Assembly (NCBI GenBank): GCA_023132105.1
Contig: JAGLYS010000155.1
Span: forward strand, 1 to 7,976
Length of the DNA stretch: 7,976 nucleotides
From: Caldifarciminota bacterium
GTDB taxonomy: Bacteria > Hydrothermota > 32-111 > QNBC01
Direction of reading: 5' to 3'
Under the pieces are notes generated by a model. The model was not told the origin of the DNA, did not search any database, and saw only the letters and a program-made list of their open reading frames with translations. Of the stretch, positions 1 to 7,720 are shown piece by piece; the stretch's first letter is position 1, and each line of letters opens with the position of its first letter. The position numbers and the translations under genes were made by a program.

Positions 1-170
1 CCTAATTGCCAGAAATCAAATGTTGGATTTATGCCCCATAATGTTTGCATGGTAGAATTATGAACGAAATTCCATTCATATGTTGATATAAGTCCAAGTG
101 ATCCCGAACCATCAAAGGTAAATGGATTCAAACGGTATATAGTATCATCCGATCCTGCATCTGCTGATAA
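1..170 (-). repeat. Start of PKD9, possible first part of a third PKD + beta-helix module
   Basis: From residue ~1650, the sequence SADAGSDD, FDGSGSLG, YEWNFVHNSTMQTLWGINP and TFDFWQL resembles PKD6 and PKD7 (HNST/HNAT, LW/MW, NPTF.FW), which directly precede beta-helices, more than PKD2-5 (WGE.PSFDF). The window ends inside this unit, so the following domain cannot be seen. Confidence 0.6.
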
Positions 171-3100
171 TTCGGTAGCATAAACTGTTATTGTATCACT
201 ATCTATATTTCCATTGCCATCTCTAATCTCTAATGAGATAATATAGTGTCCTTCAACTGTGCTGAAATCAAAATCAAATGATTCTGTGTAGAATGTGTAA
301 TCTGTTCCATCATAATGGAATGTCCATGTGTAATTGAGAGTTAGCCCCCCTGCATCTGAACAATTTGTTCCATTAATGTGGTGGATTCTTGGATAATATA
401 GATCAATTCCTGCATCTGCTAATGGTAGATTGTTTGTTTCAAATTTATTAACCAATGGGTAATTATCTGTCCAGAATGGTGAATCATAGATGTTATCTGA
501 ACCCAATATGTTTTGATCAACTCCATGATAATCATCAACACCAACTAATGATCCATAATAATTCCCACCGAATTGATGCCCAATATCCCAATAATTTGAA
601 CCACTTTCTAATGTGTGTATTGTGTTATCTATCAGATTGTTGTGATATATCATACAATCTACTCCAGTTGCCCTTATTCCAGTAGTTGAATTGTGAATTG
701 TATTATTATATACCACAACATCATCAGTATCTAAATCAATTCCATAATCACAATATGACACTTCATTTGAATGGATATTGGTGTTAATTGTTGTAGTATA
801 GGTAATAATGCCCTGATTTGAAAGGGATAGAATATTATCAAATACTTCATAGTCCGAACAATCATTCAATATTAGATTTCCAAAATTAATGTCATGATTA
901 TTATTTTCAAATACATTACCATAATCTGAAAGATCACAAATTATTCCATCATCACAATCGTAAACTTCATTCAAAGATATGTTTGTATAACTTGATGCTG
1001 TGATAATCATCCCTATTGCACAATTATACACAAAGTTATCTGAGATGTTTCCATAAAGTGTGTTGTATAGGTATATGCCTGTGTTATAATAGTATTCTAC
1101 TGCTGGAACACCGTTTGCATCATGGACAACACAATCATATATCTCAAAGTGTGCGGTTGTGTTTCCAATGAATATTCCACAACCAAATCCAGTTGCATCA
1201 ATGTACCAATCTTTAATTATGTATGGATCACCTAATGTTCCTGAACCTGATGAAACTCCATTACCAACATTGAAATCTCCATCTGAATTTATTCTTATTG
1301 GATTCCGATTGTAAGATACAATAGCATCAATCCAATCTTGATCTGTTTGATCGTTACTATCCTTTACAGTAAGGGTTATATTTATTGTTCCAATTTGCCA
1401 GAAGGTGAAGGACATTTCTTCACCCCACATAGTTATTGGTGTAGCATTGTGTGTAAATTCCCATGTATAATTCACAATAGGATACATTACTCCTAATGAT
1501 TCTGATGCATTGTATTCCACATAAAGCCCCCACCACACATATTCTACTGAATCTTCTCCAGTATGTGCTATTGGGGTTGTATAGTTCTCCCAATATTCCA
1601 TCAGTGGATAATGATCGGTTATTGATGGTGAATATGCTATATCTCCTATTCCATCATAACCTAATATGTCTTGATTGTACCCATGATAAATATCTGCCCC
1701 TAAATATTCAGACCAATAATTACCATATTCAGTATCGTTATAGGTCTTATTCCACAAATTTACGCCATCATCATATGGATTACCATGATTGATGAAATTA
1801 TTTTTATAAATAATATTTCCATCAGATCCAGTTATGTAAATTGTTTCGGCAGTATAATTAATGAATGTGTTTTTTGTAACAGTTATGTTTTCTGATAGTG
1901 CCAATATCTGAATCGCCCTTGATGATTCAGGAATGGTCAATGTGAAAGTATTGTTTTGTATTATAGCATCTACTGTTGTTAATGATACCGAATCTGATAC
2001 CAATACAGAATCAATAACTTCGTTATTTATGAATGTTATATTATGACCGTTTGATAATAGGACACCATTAGAATTTGATACTAAACTTGCATTGACCACA
2101 ATATAATTGGTATCCACTAATGCAATTGCATAGTTTCCTGAATTTATAACTGAACAATCATATATTATTCCATGTTCTGTATTATAAATCATTATTCCAT
2201 AATCATCATGAAAGGTAGTTGGTGGTGAAAATAGACCAAAGTATCCTGATGAATCAATCACAGTACAATTTTGAATTATAAAATAACTTGTGGTGTTCCC
2301 TACATAAATGCCCTGACCATAACCATTAGAATTAATGAACCATCCATCAATTAGATATGGATCTCCTGATGATCCTGAACCTGATATTACACCGTTGTCT
2401 ATTGTAAAATCACCATCAGAATCTATCCTTATATTTTCACGATCATAATTTATTGTAATAACCATCTGATCTGTGTCAATAGCATCAAAATTATCCTTTA
2501 CTGTCAATGTAACTGTAATACCAACAGCATCCCAAAATCTGAATGTCGGATTGACTTCCCATAAAGTGATTGGTGTGCTATTGTGCATAAATTCCCATGT
2601 ATAGTTTACAACATCTCCATCAATATCATATGATCCTGAACCATCAAAGGCATATACTGAACCGTATGGTATAAATGCATCAAGCCCTGCATCTGCTGTT
2701 GGATTCTGATTGGTTATATTAATCCATGTAGTGCCTGTATCTATTCCACCATAATCATCCGTTACTGTCAATGTTATTTCATAATCTCCACTTCTTTGGA
2801 AGTCAAATGAAGTTGATTCTCCCCATACTGCTTCGGGTAAACTATCATAGGTAAATTCCCATGTCCAATTATCCACATAACCGTATGGTGAATCGGGATC
2901 GTATGATCCAGAACCATCAAATCCATATGTGCCAATCAATCCAGATTGTACTATTCCTGCATCTGCTACTGGCAATTGGTTTGTGATGTTCACCCACATA
3001 ATATCTGTGTCTATGCCATCCTCATTATCCTTTACTGTTAGTGTTACTTCATAATCATCAATAATGTGGAAATCAAATGAAGGTGTTTCACCCCAAATAT

Positions 3101-5117
3101 ATTCTGTTCCACCATCATAGGTAAATTCCCATGTCCAATTAACAATCCACCCATAAGGGAAATCTGGATCGGATGTTCCAGAACCATCAAATGCATATGT
3201 ATCCATTATTCCAGTTTGATCTACCCCTGCATCTGCAATTGGTAATTGGTTGAGAATGGTTATTGATGTGGTGGCATCAACACCAAGAAATCCTTCATTA
3301 TCTTCAACGGTCAATGTTATTGGATAAACCCCAACAATATTAAAATCAAAATTTTGTGATTCCCCTAATAATGTTCGTGGAGTTCCATCATAATTGAAAT
3401 TCCATGTCCATTCTTCAATCCAATCATAAGGGTGATCGGGTTCATAAGATCCTGAACCATCAAGTATGTAATTCCCCTGAATCCCTACTTGTGATGCCCC
3501 TGCATCCGCAACTGGATTTTGATTGGAGATTGATACTTGCGTTGTATCTGCTGATGAAGATAGCCCATAATCATCTTTAACCACCAATGACACAGTATAT
3601 ACCCCCTCATATTTGAAATCAAATGATGGTGTTTCACCCCATATATTTACAATAGATGAATTATAAGTAAATTCCCATGTCCAATTTGTAATCAAATCAT
3701 AAGGTTCATCTGGATCTGATGATCCCGAACCATCAAATACATATGTTCCTTTATTCCCTGATTGGCTTGTTCCTGCATCTGCTACTGGATTTCTACTATT
3801 TAATGTTATATAACAGGGATCTGAATCACCATCTAATGTTTCATCAAAAATAATCAGTAAGCATTCATGAACTCCTATATAATCAGAACCAAATGTATAA
3901 AGATGTGTTACTCCAACATTCCAATGATACTCATACCCTGTTGCAGTATTTATTCTCCATGAATAATTTATTATGTGATCACCATAAGGTTCATCAGGAT
4001 CGTATGAACCTGATGCATCAAGAGTAAATTGTGTGGCTTGTGTTCCTGCTTGATTACTTCCTGCATCTGCTACTGGTGGTGTATTCATAATATAAAGAGA
4101 GTTCACCGCCATGTCTATTTGCCCTAAATCATCAGTTACATTTAAATAAAATACCCATGTGCCATCTATATTAAAAAGAAAGTTTATTAGATTTGGATTG
4201 GTATCTGAAAATTGATACGTTTTAGATGAAGTTGGATCTATAACTGTCCAATTCCACCATGCAATATCCACTTCGGGATCTGGATGATACGAATCCTCGC
4301 CAAGAATATGTTTGTTACCATAATATTGATCACTTACGAGAGATAAATCAATATCGGCAACTGGATCGGCTACACTATAAGTTACTTCAAGATAAAACTG
4401 ATAATTATATGGGGCATCTACATCATGAACAAACTCTACCCATTCATTTCCTGTTGGGGCAGTTCCTTCTCTTGAACTTTTTAATACAAATTGTGTAAAT
4501 CCACCTTCAAGTATTACTGCTGGATTAACACTTGCAGTATATTCCGCATTTTGTGGTTGTGATGTGCTATACAAATCATTCTGATATACTTGACTTGCAG
4601 GATTCCAATCTCCAGTACCATAAGGTGTGCTATAACTACATGAATAGATTTCAACATTAAAAGCTACGGAAGTATATACATTATCAACATAACAATGTAT
4701 GGATGCAGAACTTATTGATGCTGAATTTGGGATTTCTAATGTTGCAAATGTTAGATGTGTTCTCCAAACCTTAAAATCAGAAGCCCCATCATGATATTGA
4801 CCTACCTTAACCCTATTGTTATGTAGTGGAACATCTAATGATCCAAAATTATATGCTTCTAAATTTATTCCTGAAAGGGCAGATGGATAGTTACCTGCAA
4901 CATCATATGATTGCATATATCCACCATAACCTGACACACCTGAAGCAAGATCACAGTAGAATTGTTCGGTTACAACCCCATTTGTTACAATAGGTTCAAT
5001 TCCATTTGTTTCATTTGGTTCTACTTCCTTCCCCATTGCTACCATTATAACCATTGGGGCTACGGTCATTAGTATCAATCCCACAACAATTGCTGTTGCC
5101 ACTATTTTAGATTTCAT
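1..5117 (-). CDS. Giant modular surface protein with PKD repeats and two parallel beta-helices (3' end missing)
   Basis: An open frame runs from the ATG at 5117 to the window edge: about 1705 codons, no stop. Residues 1-29 are a hydrophobic export signal. Residues ~48-247 form a DNRLRE-like beta-sandwich (RTHLTF...IPNSASISSASIHCYV, then SSREG..P.GNEWVEF). Residues ~248-345 look like a degenerate PKD. PKD 1-6 start at about 346, 443, 534, 625, 715 and 805, with ADAG, DGSGS.DPD, NWTWEF and LTVKD motifs. Beta-helix 1 is ~890-1173, PKD7 1174-1270, beta-helix 2 ~1273-1556, PKD8 1564-1649, and PKD9 starts at ~1650 and is cut by the edge. Each beta-helix closes with the NosD-type ending GNYW/Y...D...YPLM/V. 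PKD and CASH beta-helix domains are known for adhesion, spacing and carbohydrate contact, so a cell-surface rod or glycan-binding role is inferred. The ATG overlaps gene B's stop (ATGA) and has a good Shine-Dalgarno. No catalytic residues were identified, and the C-terminal anchor is not visible. Confidence 0.93.
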   Translation of the reverse strand, partial: MKSKIVATAIVVGLILMTVAPMVIMVAMGKEVEPNETNGIEPIVTNGVVTEQFYCDLASGVSGYGGYMQSYDVAGNYPSALSGINLEAYNFGSLDVPLHNNRVKVGQYHDGASDFKVWRTHLTFATLEIPNSASISSASIHCYVDNVYTSVAFNVEIYSCSYSTPYGTGDWNPASQVYQNDLYSTSQPQNAEYTASVNPAVILEGGFTQFVLKSSREGTAPTGNEWVEFVHDVDAPYNYQFYLEVTYSVADPVADIDLSLVSDQYYGNKHILGEDSYHPDPEVDIAWWNWTVIDPTSSKTYQFSDTNPNLINFLFNIDGTWVFYLNVTDDLGQIDMAVNSLYIMNTPPVADAGSNQAGTQATQFTLDASGSYDPDEPYGDHIINYSWRINTATGYEYHWNVGVTHLYTFGSDYIGVHECLLIIFDETLDGDSDPCYITLNSRNPVADAGTSQSGNKGTYVFDGSGSSDPDEPYDLITNWTWEFTYNSSIVNIWGETPSFDFKYEGVYTVSLVVKDDYGLSSSADTTQVSISNQNPVADAGASQVGIQGNYILDGSGSYEPDHPYDWIEEWTWNFNYDGTPRTLLGESQNFDFNIVGVYPITLTVEDNEGFLGVDATTSITILNQLPIADAGVDQTGIMDTYAFDGSGTSDPDFPYGWIVNWTWEFTYDGGTEYIWGETPSFDFHIIDDYEVTLTVKDNEDGIDTDIMWVNITNQLPVADAGIVQSGLIGTYGFDGSGSYDPDSPYGYVDNWTWEFTYDSLPEAVWGESTSFDFQRSGDYEITLTVTDDYGGIDTGTTWINITNQNPTADAGLDAFIPYGSVYAFDGSGSYDIDGDVVNYTWEFMHNSTPITLWEVNPTFRFWDAVGITVTLTVKDNFDAIDTDQMVITINYDRENIRIDSDGDFTIDNGVISGSGSSGDPYLIDGWFINSNGYGQGIYVGNTTSYFIIQNCTVIDSSGYFGLFSPPTTFHDDYGIMIYNTEHGIIYDCSVINSGNYAIALVDTNYIVVNASLVSNSNGVLLSNGHNITFINNEVIDSVLVSDSVSLTTVDAIIQNNTFTLTIPESSRAIQILALSENITVTKNTFINYTAETIYITGSDGNIIYKNNFINHGNPYDDGVNLWNKTYNDTEYGNYWSEYLGADIYHGYNQDILGYDGIGDIAYSPSITDHYPLMEYWENYTTPIAHTGEDSVEYVWWGLYVEYNASESLGVMYPIVNYTWEFTHNATPITMWGEEMSFTFWQIGTINITLTVKDSNDQTDQDWIDAIVSYNRNPIRINSDGDFNVGNGVSSGSGTLGDPYIIKDWYIDATGFGCGIFIGNTTAHFEIYDCVVHDANGVPAVEYYYNTGIYLYNTLYGNISDNFVYNCAIGMIITASSYTNISLNEVYDCDDGIICDLSDYGNVFENNNHDINFGNLILNDCSDYEVFDNILSLSNQGIITYTTTINTNIHSNEVSYCDYGIDLDTDDVVVYNNTIHNSTTGIRATGVDCMIYHNNLIDNTIHTLESGSNYWDIGHQFGGNYYGSLVGVDDYHGVDQNILGSDNIYDSPFWTDNYPLVNKFETNNLPLADAGIDLYYPRIHHINGTNCSDAGGLTLNYTWTFHYDGTDYTFYTESFDFDFSTVEGHYIISLEIRDGNGNIDSDTITVYATELSADAGSDDTIYRLNPFTFDGSGSLGLISTYEWNFVHNSTMQTLWGINPTFDFWQL
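450..1598 (-). repeat. PKD + beta-helix module, copy 2
   Basis: Residues 1174-1556 of gene C: PKD7 (VNYTWEFTHNATPITMW, SFTFW) lacks the usual ADAG and DGSGS start, showing EYNASESLG instead. Its beta-helix opens IRINSDGDFNVGNGVSSGSG, then GDPYIIKDW and GIFIGNTTAHF, and closes with GNYYGSLVG and DNYPLV. The IRI motifs of copies 1 and 2 are 378 residues apart (1134 nt), so this is a block-level tandem duplication that has diverged. Confidence 0.85.
1599..2705 (-). repeat. PKD + beta-helix module, copy 1
   Basis: Residues 805-1173 of gene C: PKD6 (VNYTWEFMHNSTPITLW, NPTFRFW) joined to a beta-helix opening IRIDSDGDFTIDNGVISGSG, then GDPYLIDGW and GIYVGNTTSYF. Short rungs rich in N-x-T/S and 'NYAIALVDTN'-type turns follow, closing with GNYWSEYLG and DHYPLM. 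It is about 370 residues and homologous in order and motifs to copy 2. This sugar-associated CASH/NosD-type fold shows no catalytic signature here. Confidence 0.85.
2451..4082 (-). repeat. Six tandem PKD domain repeats
   Basis: PKD units start at residues ~346, 443, 534, 625, 715 and 805 of gene C. Units 2-5 are spaced 91, 91, 90 and 90 residues (273 or 270 nt). Each carries PVADAG-like, FDGSGSYDPD-like, NWTWEFTYDG-like, WGETPSFDF-like and LTVKD-like strands. At the DNA level some segments are still identical: a 28-nt stretch at 2844-2871 recurs at 3114-3141, and its 20-nt core recurs at 3667-3686. PKD Ig-like folds typically act as elastic or spacing units of a stalk. Confidence 0.9.
4377..4976 (-). 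other. DNRLRE/CBM96-like N-terminal domain of the giant protein
   Basis: Residues ~48-247 of gene C show the pattern of extracellular DNRLRE-type sandwiches: a strand with WRTHLTFATLEIP, then SASISSASIHCYV, a later 'Y...GDWNPASQVYQND' segment, FVLKSSREG and GNEWVEFVHD, and a final YQFYLEVTYS strand. Such domains commonly cap large secreted proteins and can bind polysaccharide. The assignment rests on motif order only. Confidence 0.55.
5031..5117 (-). other. Signal peptide of the giant PKD protein
   Basis: Residues 1-29 have a Lys-containing N-region (MKSK) and a long hydrophobic core rich in Val, Ile and Met ending VAMG, followed by the polar KEVEPNETNG. There is no lipobox cysteine. Cleavage after Gly29 is likely; an uncleaved N-terminal anchor is the alternative. 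Confidence 0.75.
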
Positions 5118-7720
5118 ATTTTACACTCCTTGTCTTTTTTCCCATCATGATCTGAATCACACCAAATCAGATAGAAGTATCTTATTAACACAAATACTAT
5201 AATGATTATAAATACTTGTGCTATTAAAAATGTTAGTACAGTAGAAGTATTTGGGAAGGTTATTGATGATATATCTGTTCCTTCCAAATCTGATGTATCT
5301 TTTACTGTTAATGTTGCATTCATTTCAATTTCTTCCATGTCAAATGGAATGTTTGACCATGTATAATTAAATTCAAATGAACCATTGCCAATGTATTGGT
5401 AATCTATAATATCTAATACTGTCTTACCAATTGTAATATTTACACTATCAATACCGCCCATTCCAAGATATTCATAATCTGAACCTATGGTTAAATCTTT
5501 AAATGTGCCATTAAAGATTGCTTTAGATGTGGTATTATAGATATTGAATGATGTAATTGTTGGGGCTTGTTCTTCTATTAATAATTCTACATTATCAAAT
5601 AATATGGTTGAAGTTCCATTTGTTGAATTGAAATTTGAAATTACAGTGAAATTAAGATTGTATGTTCCTGATGCATTATAAGTTTCATTAAGGGCAATCT
5701 CCACATACTGCCATGCTGTTTCAACTGTTGTGTAGTTATGCTGATTGATTAATGTTCCGTCAATGTAAACACCAATTGTTCCATTAATTGTATTGTTCAA
5801 ATCTTGTATTTTGTAATCATATTTCAATGTGGTGTAATTGGTATATGGCTTGACTATATCCTGATCAAAACTACCCCATTCCATTGATGTGTTTATTGGA
5901 AGTGAACTCAATTCCCCTAATAAAAATATCGGGGATTCTAATCCCCTTTTCCATAGTTCTATTTCCATGCTATATTGGACATATCTTCCATTCTTGGATG
6001 CTATTAGTCCTTCCCAAACTAACACACCCCCTTCATCATGATATGCAACCCCTGTTGTTTCTTCCCAACTTGACCATGTGCCATCTATCGTTGAATGATC
6101 ACCTACTCTTGTATATATCGTTAAATTAAATATGGTATCCATTGAAACAGGTATTCCAGTATATGTTTCATCTAAAGGATTGAAATATACTACAATATCT
6201 CGCCATTCAGCATAGTATTCTCTATCAAACACTTGTGAAGTATATGTACTGTTATGGCTAAATTCTGTGGCAGTTAAAGTAAGGTTGTCATAGTAAACTG
6301 CCTTCGCTGGAAATGTCGTTGCCCCCTCAACCATTGAGAAATAATTCCAAGTGGATAATGTAACATTGCCTGTTACATCCTTTACACGATCATCTGTGTT
6401 ATACCATGATGAAATTGAAGTGGTTGATTGATTGCTTAATTCTTCCGTTCCGTTGTTGGTATTTATTGTTACTGATGAACGCACAATACCGCCCTGTGCA
6501 TCATGGTAATGTAAACGATTGGTGTTTATGCCAAGAACAACAGAATCGTTCACAATGTTCCTTGTATTTTCCAATGTCGCTACTGCTGTTGATGGCAGGT
6601 TGTTTGGGGCTATCCATGTTTCCATGCTTGTGATATTTGCGGACATTGTTTTACTTCCAATTATAAAATCTTCAACAGCAATGGTGTTTAATGTAAATTC
6701 TGGATTGGCAATTGCCAATAAGTGCTTTGCCAAAACATACCCTGAAGTTAAATCTTTTATATTGGCATAAAGTACGCCACCCACCCTATATATTTCAATG
6801 GTAATACCATTTGTAAAATTAGAATAGTTAAATTGGCTATTGATATTATTAATGTCCGTTGCATGTCCAGAAGATGTTGCATTAAATGTATGAAATCGTG
6901 AACTCATATGTGTTGTATTGTATCTCATTAAAGTTAGTTTGATAGTATTTTTGATTGTATATGTTTTGTTAAGATTTTTAATATTATCAAAGCCAATTGA
7001 AATGAAAGACCATATTTCTTGTAGCCCACTTTCGTTTGAAATAATATCTGCTGTCATACCAAAGAATTTATCATTAGCCCCTATGCTTAATTCAGTTATA
7101 TTCCACATCCTTGTCGCATCTCTATTTGTTGTTAGATTACATTCTAATTGGTTATTTCTCCAAACAATATCGGTTGATGCATTACCATAACTCATTGAAG
7201 TTGGTTCTGTTGAAAAATTGGTTGAAAAATCTGTAACATTATGTAGTTTTATTGATTCCACACCCAAGCTAACCTTTTCGGACAAATTGTATGCTTCACT
7301 ATAGTTTTGTCTTAAAAATAATGCTAAATGTTCATCTTCAGGTTCACTATATTCCCAACCATCCATTGAATAGTTATCAAATGTGCTATTCATAACTTCA
7401 TATTGAGTATAATTCATACTTGTATAGTGGGTTAATCCTACCCCTGCTGGATCGCCAGATAAAACCGTCATATTATGGGTAGTTGCATTCAGCATGGATT
7501 CATCCTGATCAAATAGCCAATCAGTATGAGTGGTGTTTACATTACATACTCCTGCATCTGAAGTTATGGTAAAATTTTCTGATGTTTGGATATTCCATGA
7601 ATCCATGCTTGTATCAAAAGTTCCGTTCTCAATAAGATTATCCACGCCCATTACATTTGTTGAAAATGGCATGAGCAATAATAAAGAGATTATACTTATT
7701 GTGAACCAAACTCTTTTCAA
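5114..7720 (-). CDS. Type-I membrane protein with multiple carbohydrate-binding-like beta-sandwich domains
   Basis: This complete 868-residue protein begins with TTG, overlapping gene A's stop. TTG is preferred because it gives a KR-plus-hydrophobic signal peptide (1-25, ending VMG) and follows a purine-rich SD; the next Met (17) would destroy the signal. Visible modules are NLIENGTFD...W at 28-42, a CBM-like N-terminal hallmark echoed near 110 by MNSTFDNYSMDGW; a concanavalin/LamG-like sandwich at ~175-375; a sandwich ending YYDNLTLTATEF at ~376-487; a sialidase-associated jelly roll at ~490-605 (YTSQVFD, AEWRDI, GTWSSWEE, GRYVQYS); a CBM-like module at ~607-717 ending ILFDNVEL; an Ig-like stalk at ~718-825; a transmembrane helix at 829-851; and a 17-residue tail. 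About 46 N-x-S/T sequons indicate a heavily glycosylated ectodomain. I recognise folds rather than a named family. A glycan-binding or cell-contact role is inferred, and an enzymatic role is not supported. Confidence 0.93.
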   Translation of the reverse strand: MKRVWFTISIISLLLLMPFSTNVMGVDNLIENGTFDTSMDSWNIQTSENFTITSDAGVCNVNTTHTDWLFDQDESMLNATTHNMTVLSGDPAGVGLTHYTSMNYTQYEVMNSTFDNYSMDGWEYSEPEDEHLALFLRQNYSEAYNLSEKVSLGVESIKLHNVTDFSTNFSTEPTSMSYGNASTDIVWRNNQLECNLTTNRDATRMWNITELSIGANDKFFGMTADIISNESGLQEIWSFISIGFDNIKNLNKTYTIKNTIKLTLMRYNTTHMSSRFHTFNATSSGHATDINNINSQFNYSNFTNGITIEIYRVGGVLYANIKDLTSGYVLAKHLLAIANPEFTLNTIAVEDFIIGSKTMSANITSMETWIAPNNLPSTAVATLENTRNIVNDSVVLGINTNRLHYHDAQGGIVRSSVTINTNNGTEELSNQSTTSISSWYNTDDRVKDVTGNVTLSTWNYFSMVEGATTFPAKAVYYDNLTLTATEFSHNSTYTSQVFDREYYAEWRDIVVYFNPLDETYTGIPVSMDTIFNLTIYTRVGDHSTIDGTWSSWEETTGVAYHDEGGVLVWEGLIASKNGRYVQYSMEIELWKRGLESPIFLLGELSSLPINTSMEWGSFDQDIVKPYTNYTTLKYDYKIQDLNNTINGTIGVYIDGTLINQHNYTTVETAWQYVEIALNETYNASGTYNLNFTVISNFNSTNGTSTILFDNVELLIEEQAPTITSFNIYNTTSKAIFNGTFKDLTIGSDYEYLGMGGIDSVNITIGKTVLDIIDYQYIGNGSFEFNYTWSNIPFDMEEIEMNATLTVKDTSDLEGTDISSITFPNTSTVLTFLIAQVFIIIIVFVLIRYFYLIWCDSDHDGKKDKECKI
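5123..5161 (-). other. Cys-flanked DxDxDG loop in gene B's tail
   Basis: Residues 854-866 read CDSDHDGKKDKEC. Asp at loop positions 1, 3 and 5, Gly at 6 and Asp at 9 match the start of EF-hand/dockerin or thrombospondin type-3 calcium loops; position 12 is Cys rather than Glu or Asp. The motif directly follows the membrane helix, so with N-outside topology it would face the cytoplasm. Metal binding is inferred. Confidence 0.45.
5126..5131 (-). promoter_or_regulatory. Ribosome binding site of the giant PKD gene
   Basis: The minus strand reads AAGGAG, then an 8-nt spacer TGTAAAAT, then ATG. This is a strong Shine-Dalgarno and fixes the start at 5117. It lies inside the end of the upstream gene, where the same bases encode Lys864-Glu865, so ribosomes finishing gene B are placed on the start of gene C. 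Confidence 0.8.
5168..5236 (-). other. C-terminal transmembrane helix of gene B
   Basis: Residues 829-851 run LTFLIAQVFIIIIVFVLIRY and on to FYL: one strongly hydrophobic span with a single Arg near its C-terminal end. It follows the Ig-like stalk and leaves a basic and acidic tail on the far side, consistent with a stop-transfer anchor. Confidence 0.85.
7646..7720 (-). other. Signal peptide of the 868-residue membrane protein
   Basis: Residues 1-25 start MKR, have the hydrophobic core ISIISLLLLMPF and end NVMG before VDNLIENGTFD. The mature protein would begin at about Val26. With the C-terminal helix this predicts an N-outside, type-I topology. Confidence 0.8.

Noticed and set aside
455..1792. 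Plus-strand open frames at 455-685 and 1496-1792
   Set aside because: They lie antisense to the continuous domain-bearing frame of gene C, have His/Asn/Leu/Tyr-rich low-complexity translations and no recognisable motifs; they mirror repeated codons on the other strand.
450..2450. NosD, the copper-site maturation protein of nitrous oxide reductase
   Set aside because: The similarity is only to the generic CASH/NosD beta-helix rung and its YPLM/V ending; no nos genes are present and the helices are embedded among PKD domains.
2451..4082. Regularly spaced repeat that might suggest CRISPR or satellite DNA
   Set aside because: The period is ~270 nt, the repeats are degenerate and in frame, and they translate as PKD domains.
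4259..4498. Plus-strand open frame of 79 residues
   Set aside because: It is antisense to the DNRLRE-like and degenerate PKD region, without SD support or domain features.
5114..5240. Archaeosortase (PGF-CTERM-like) sorting signal at the end of gene B
   Set aside because: There is no PGF or similar motif before the helix, and the tail is a 17-residue acidic/basic Cys-flanked stretch rather than a short Arg/Lys tail.
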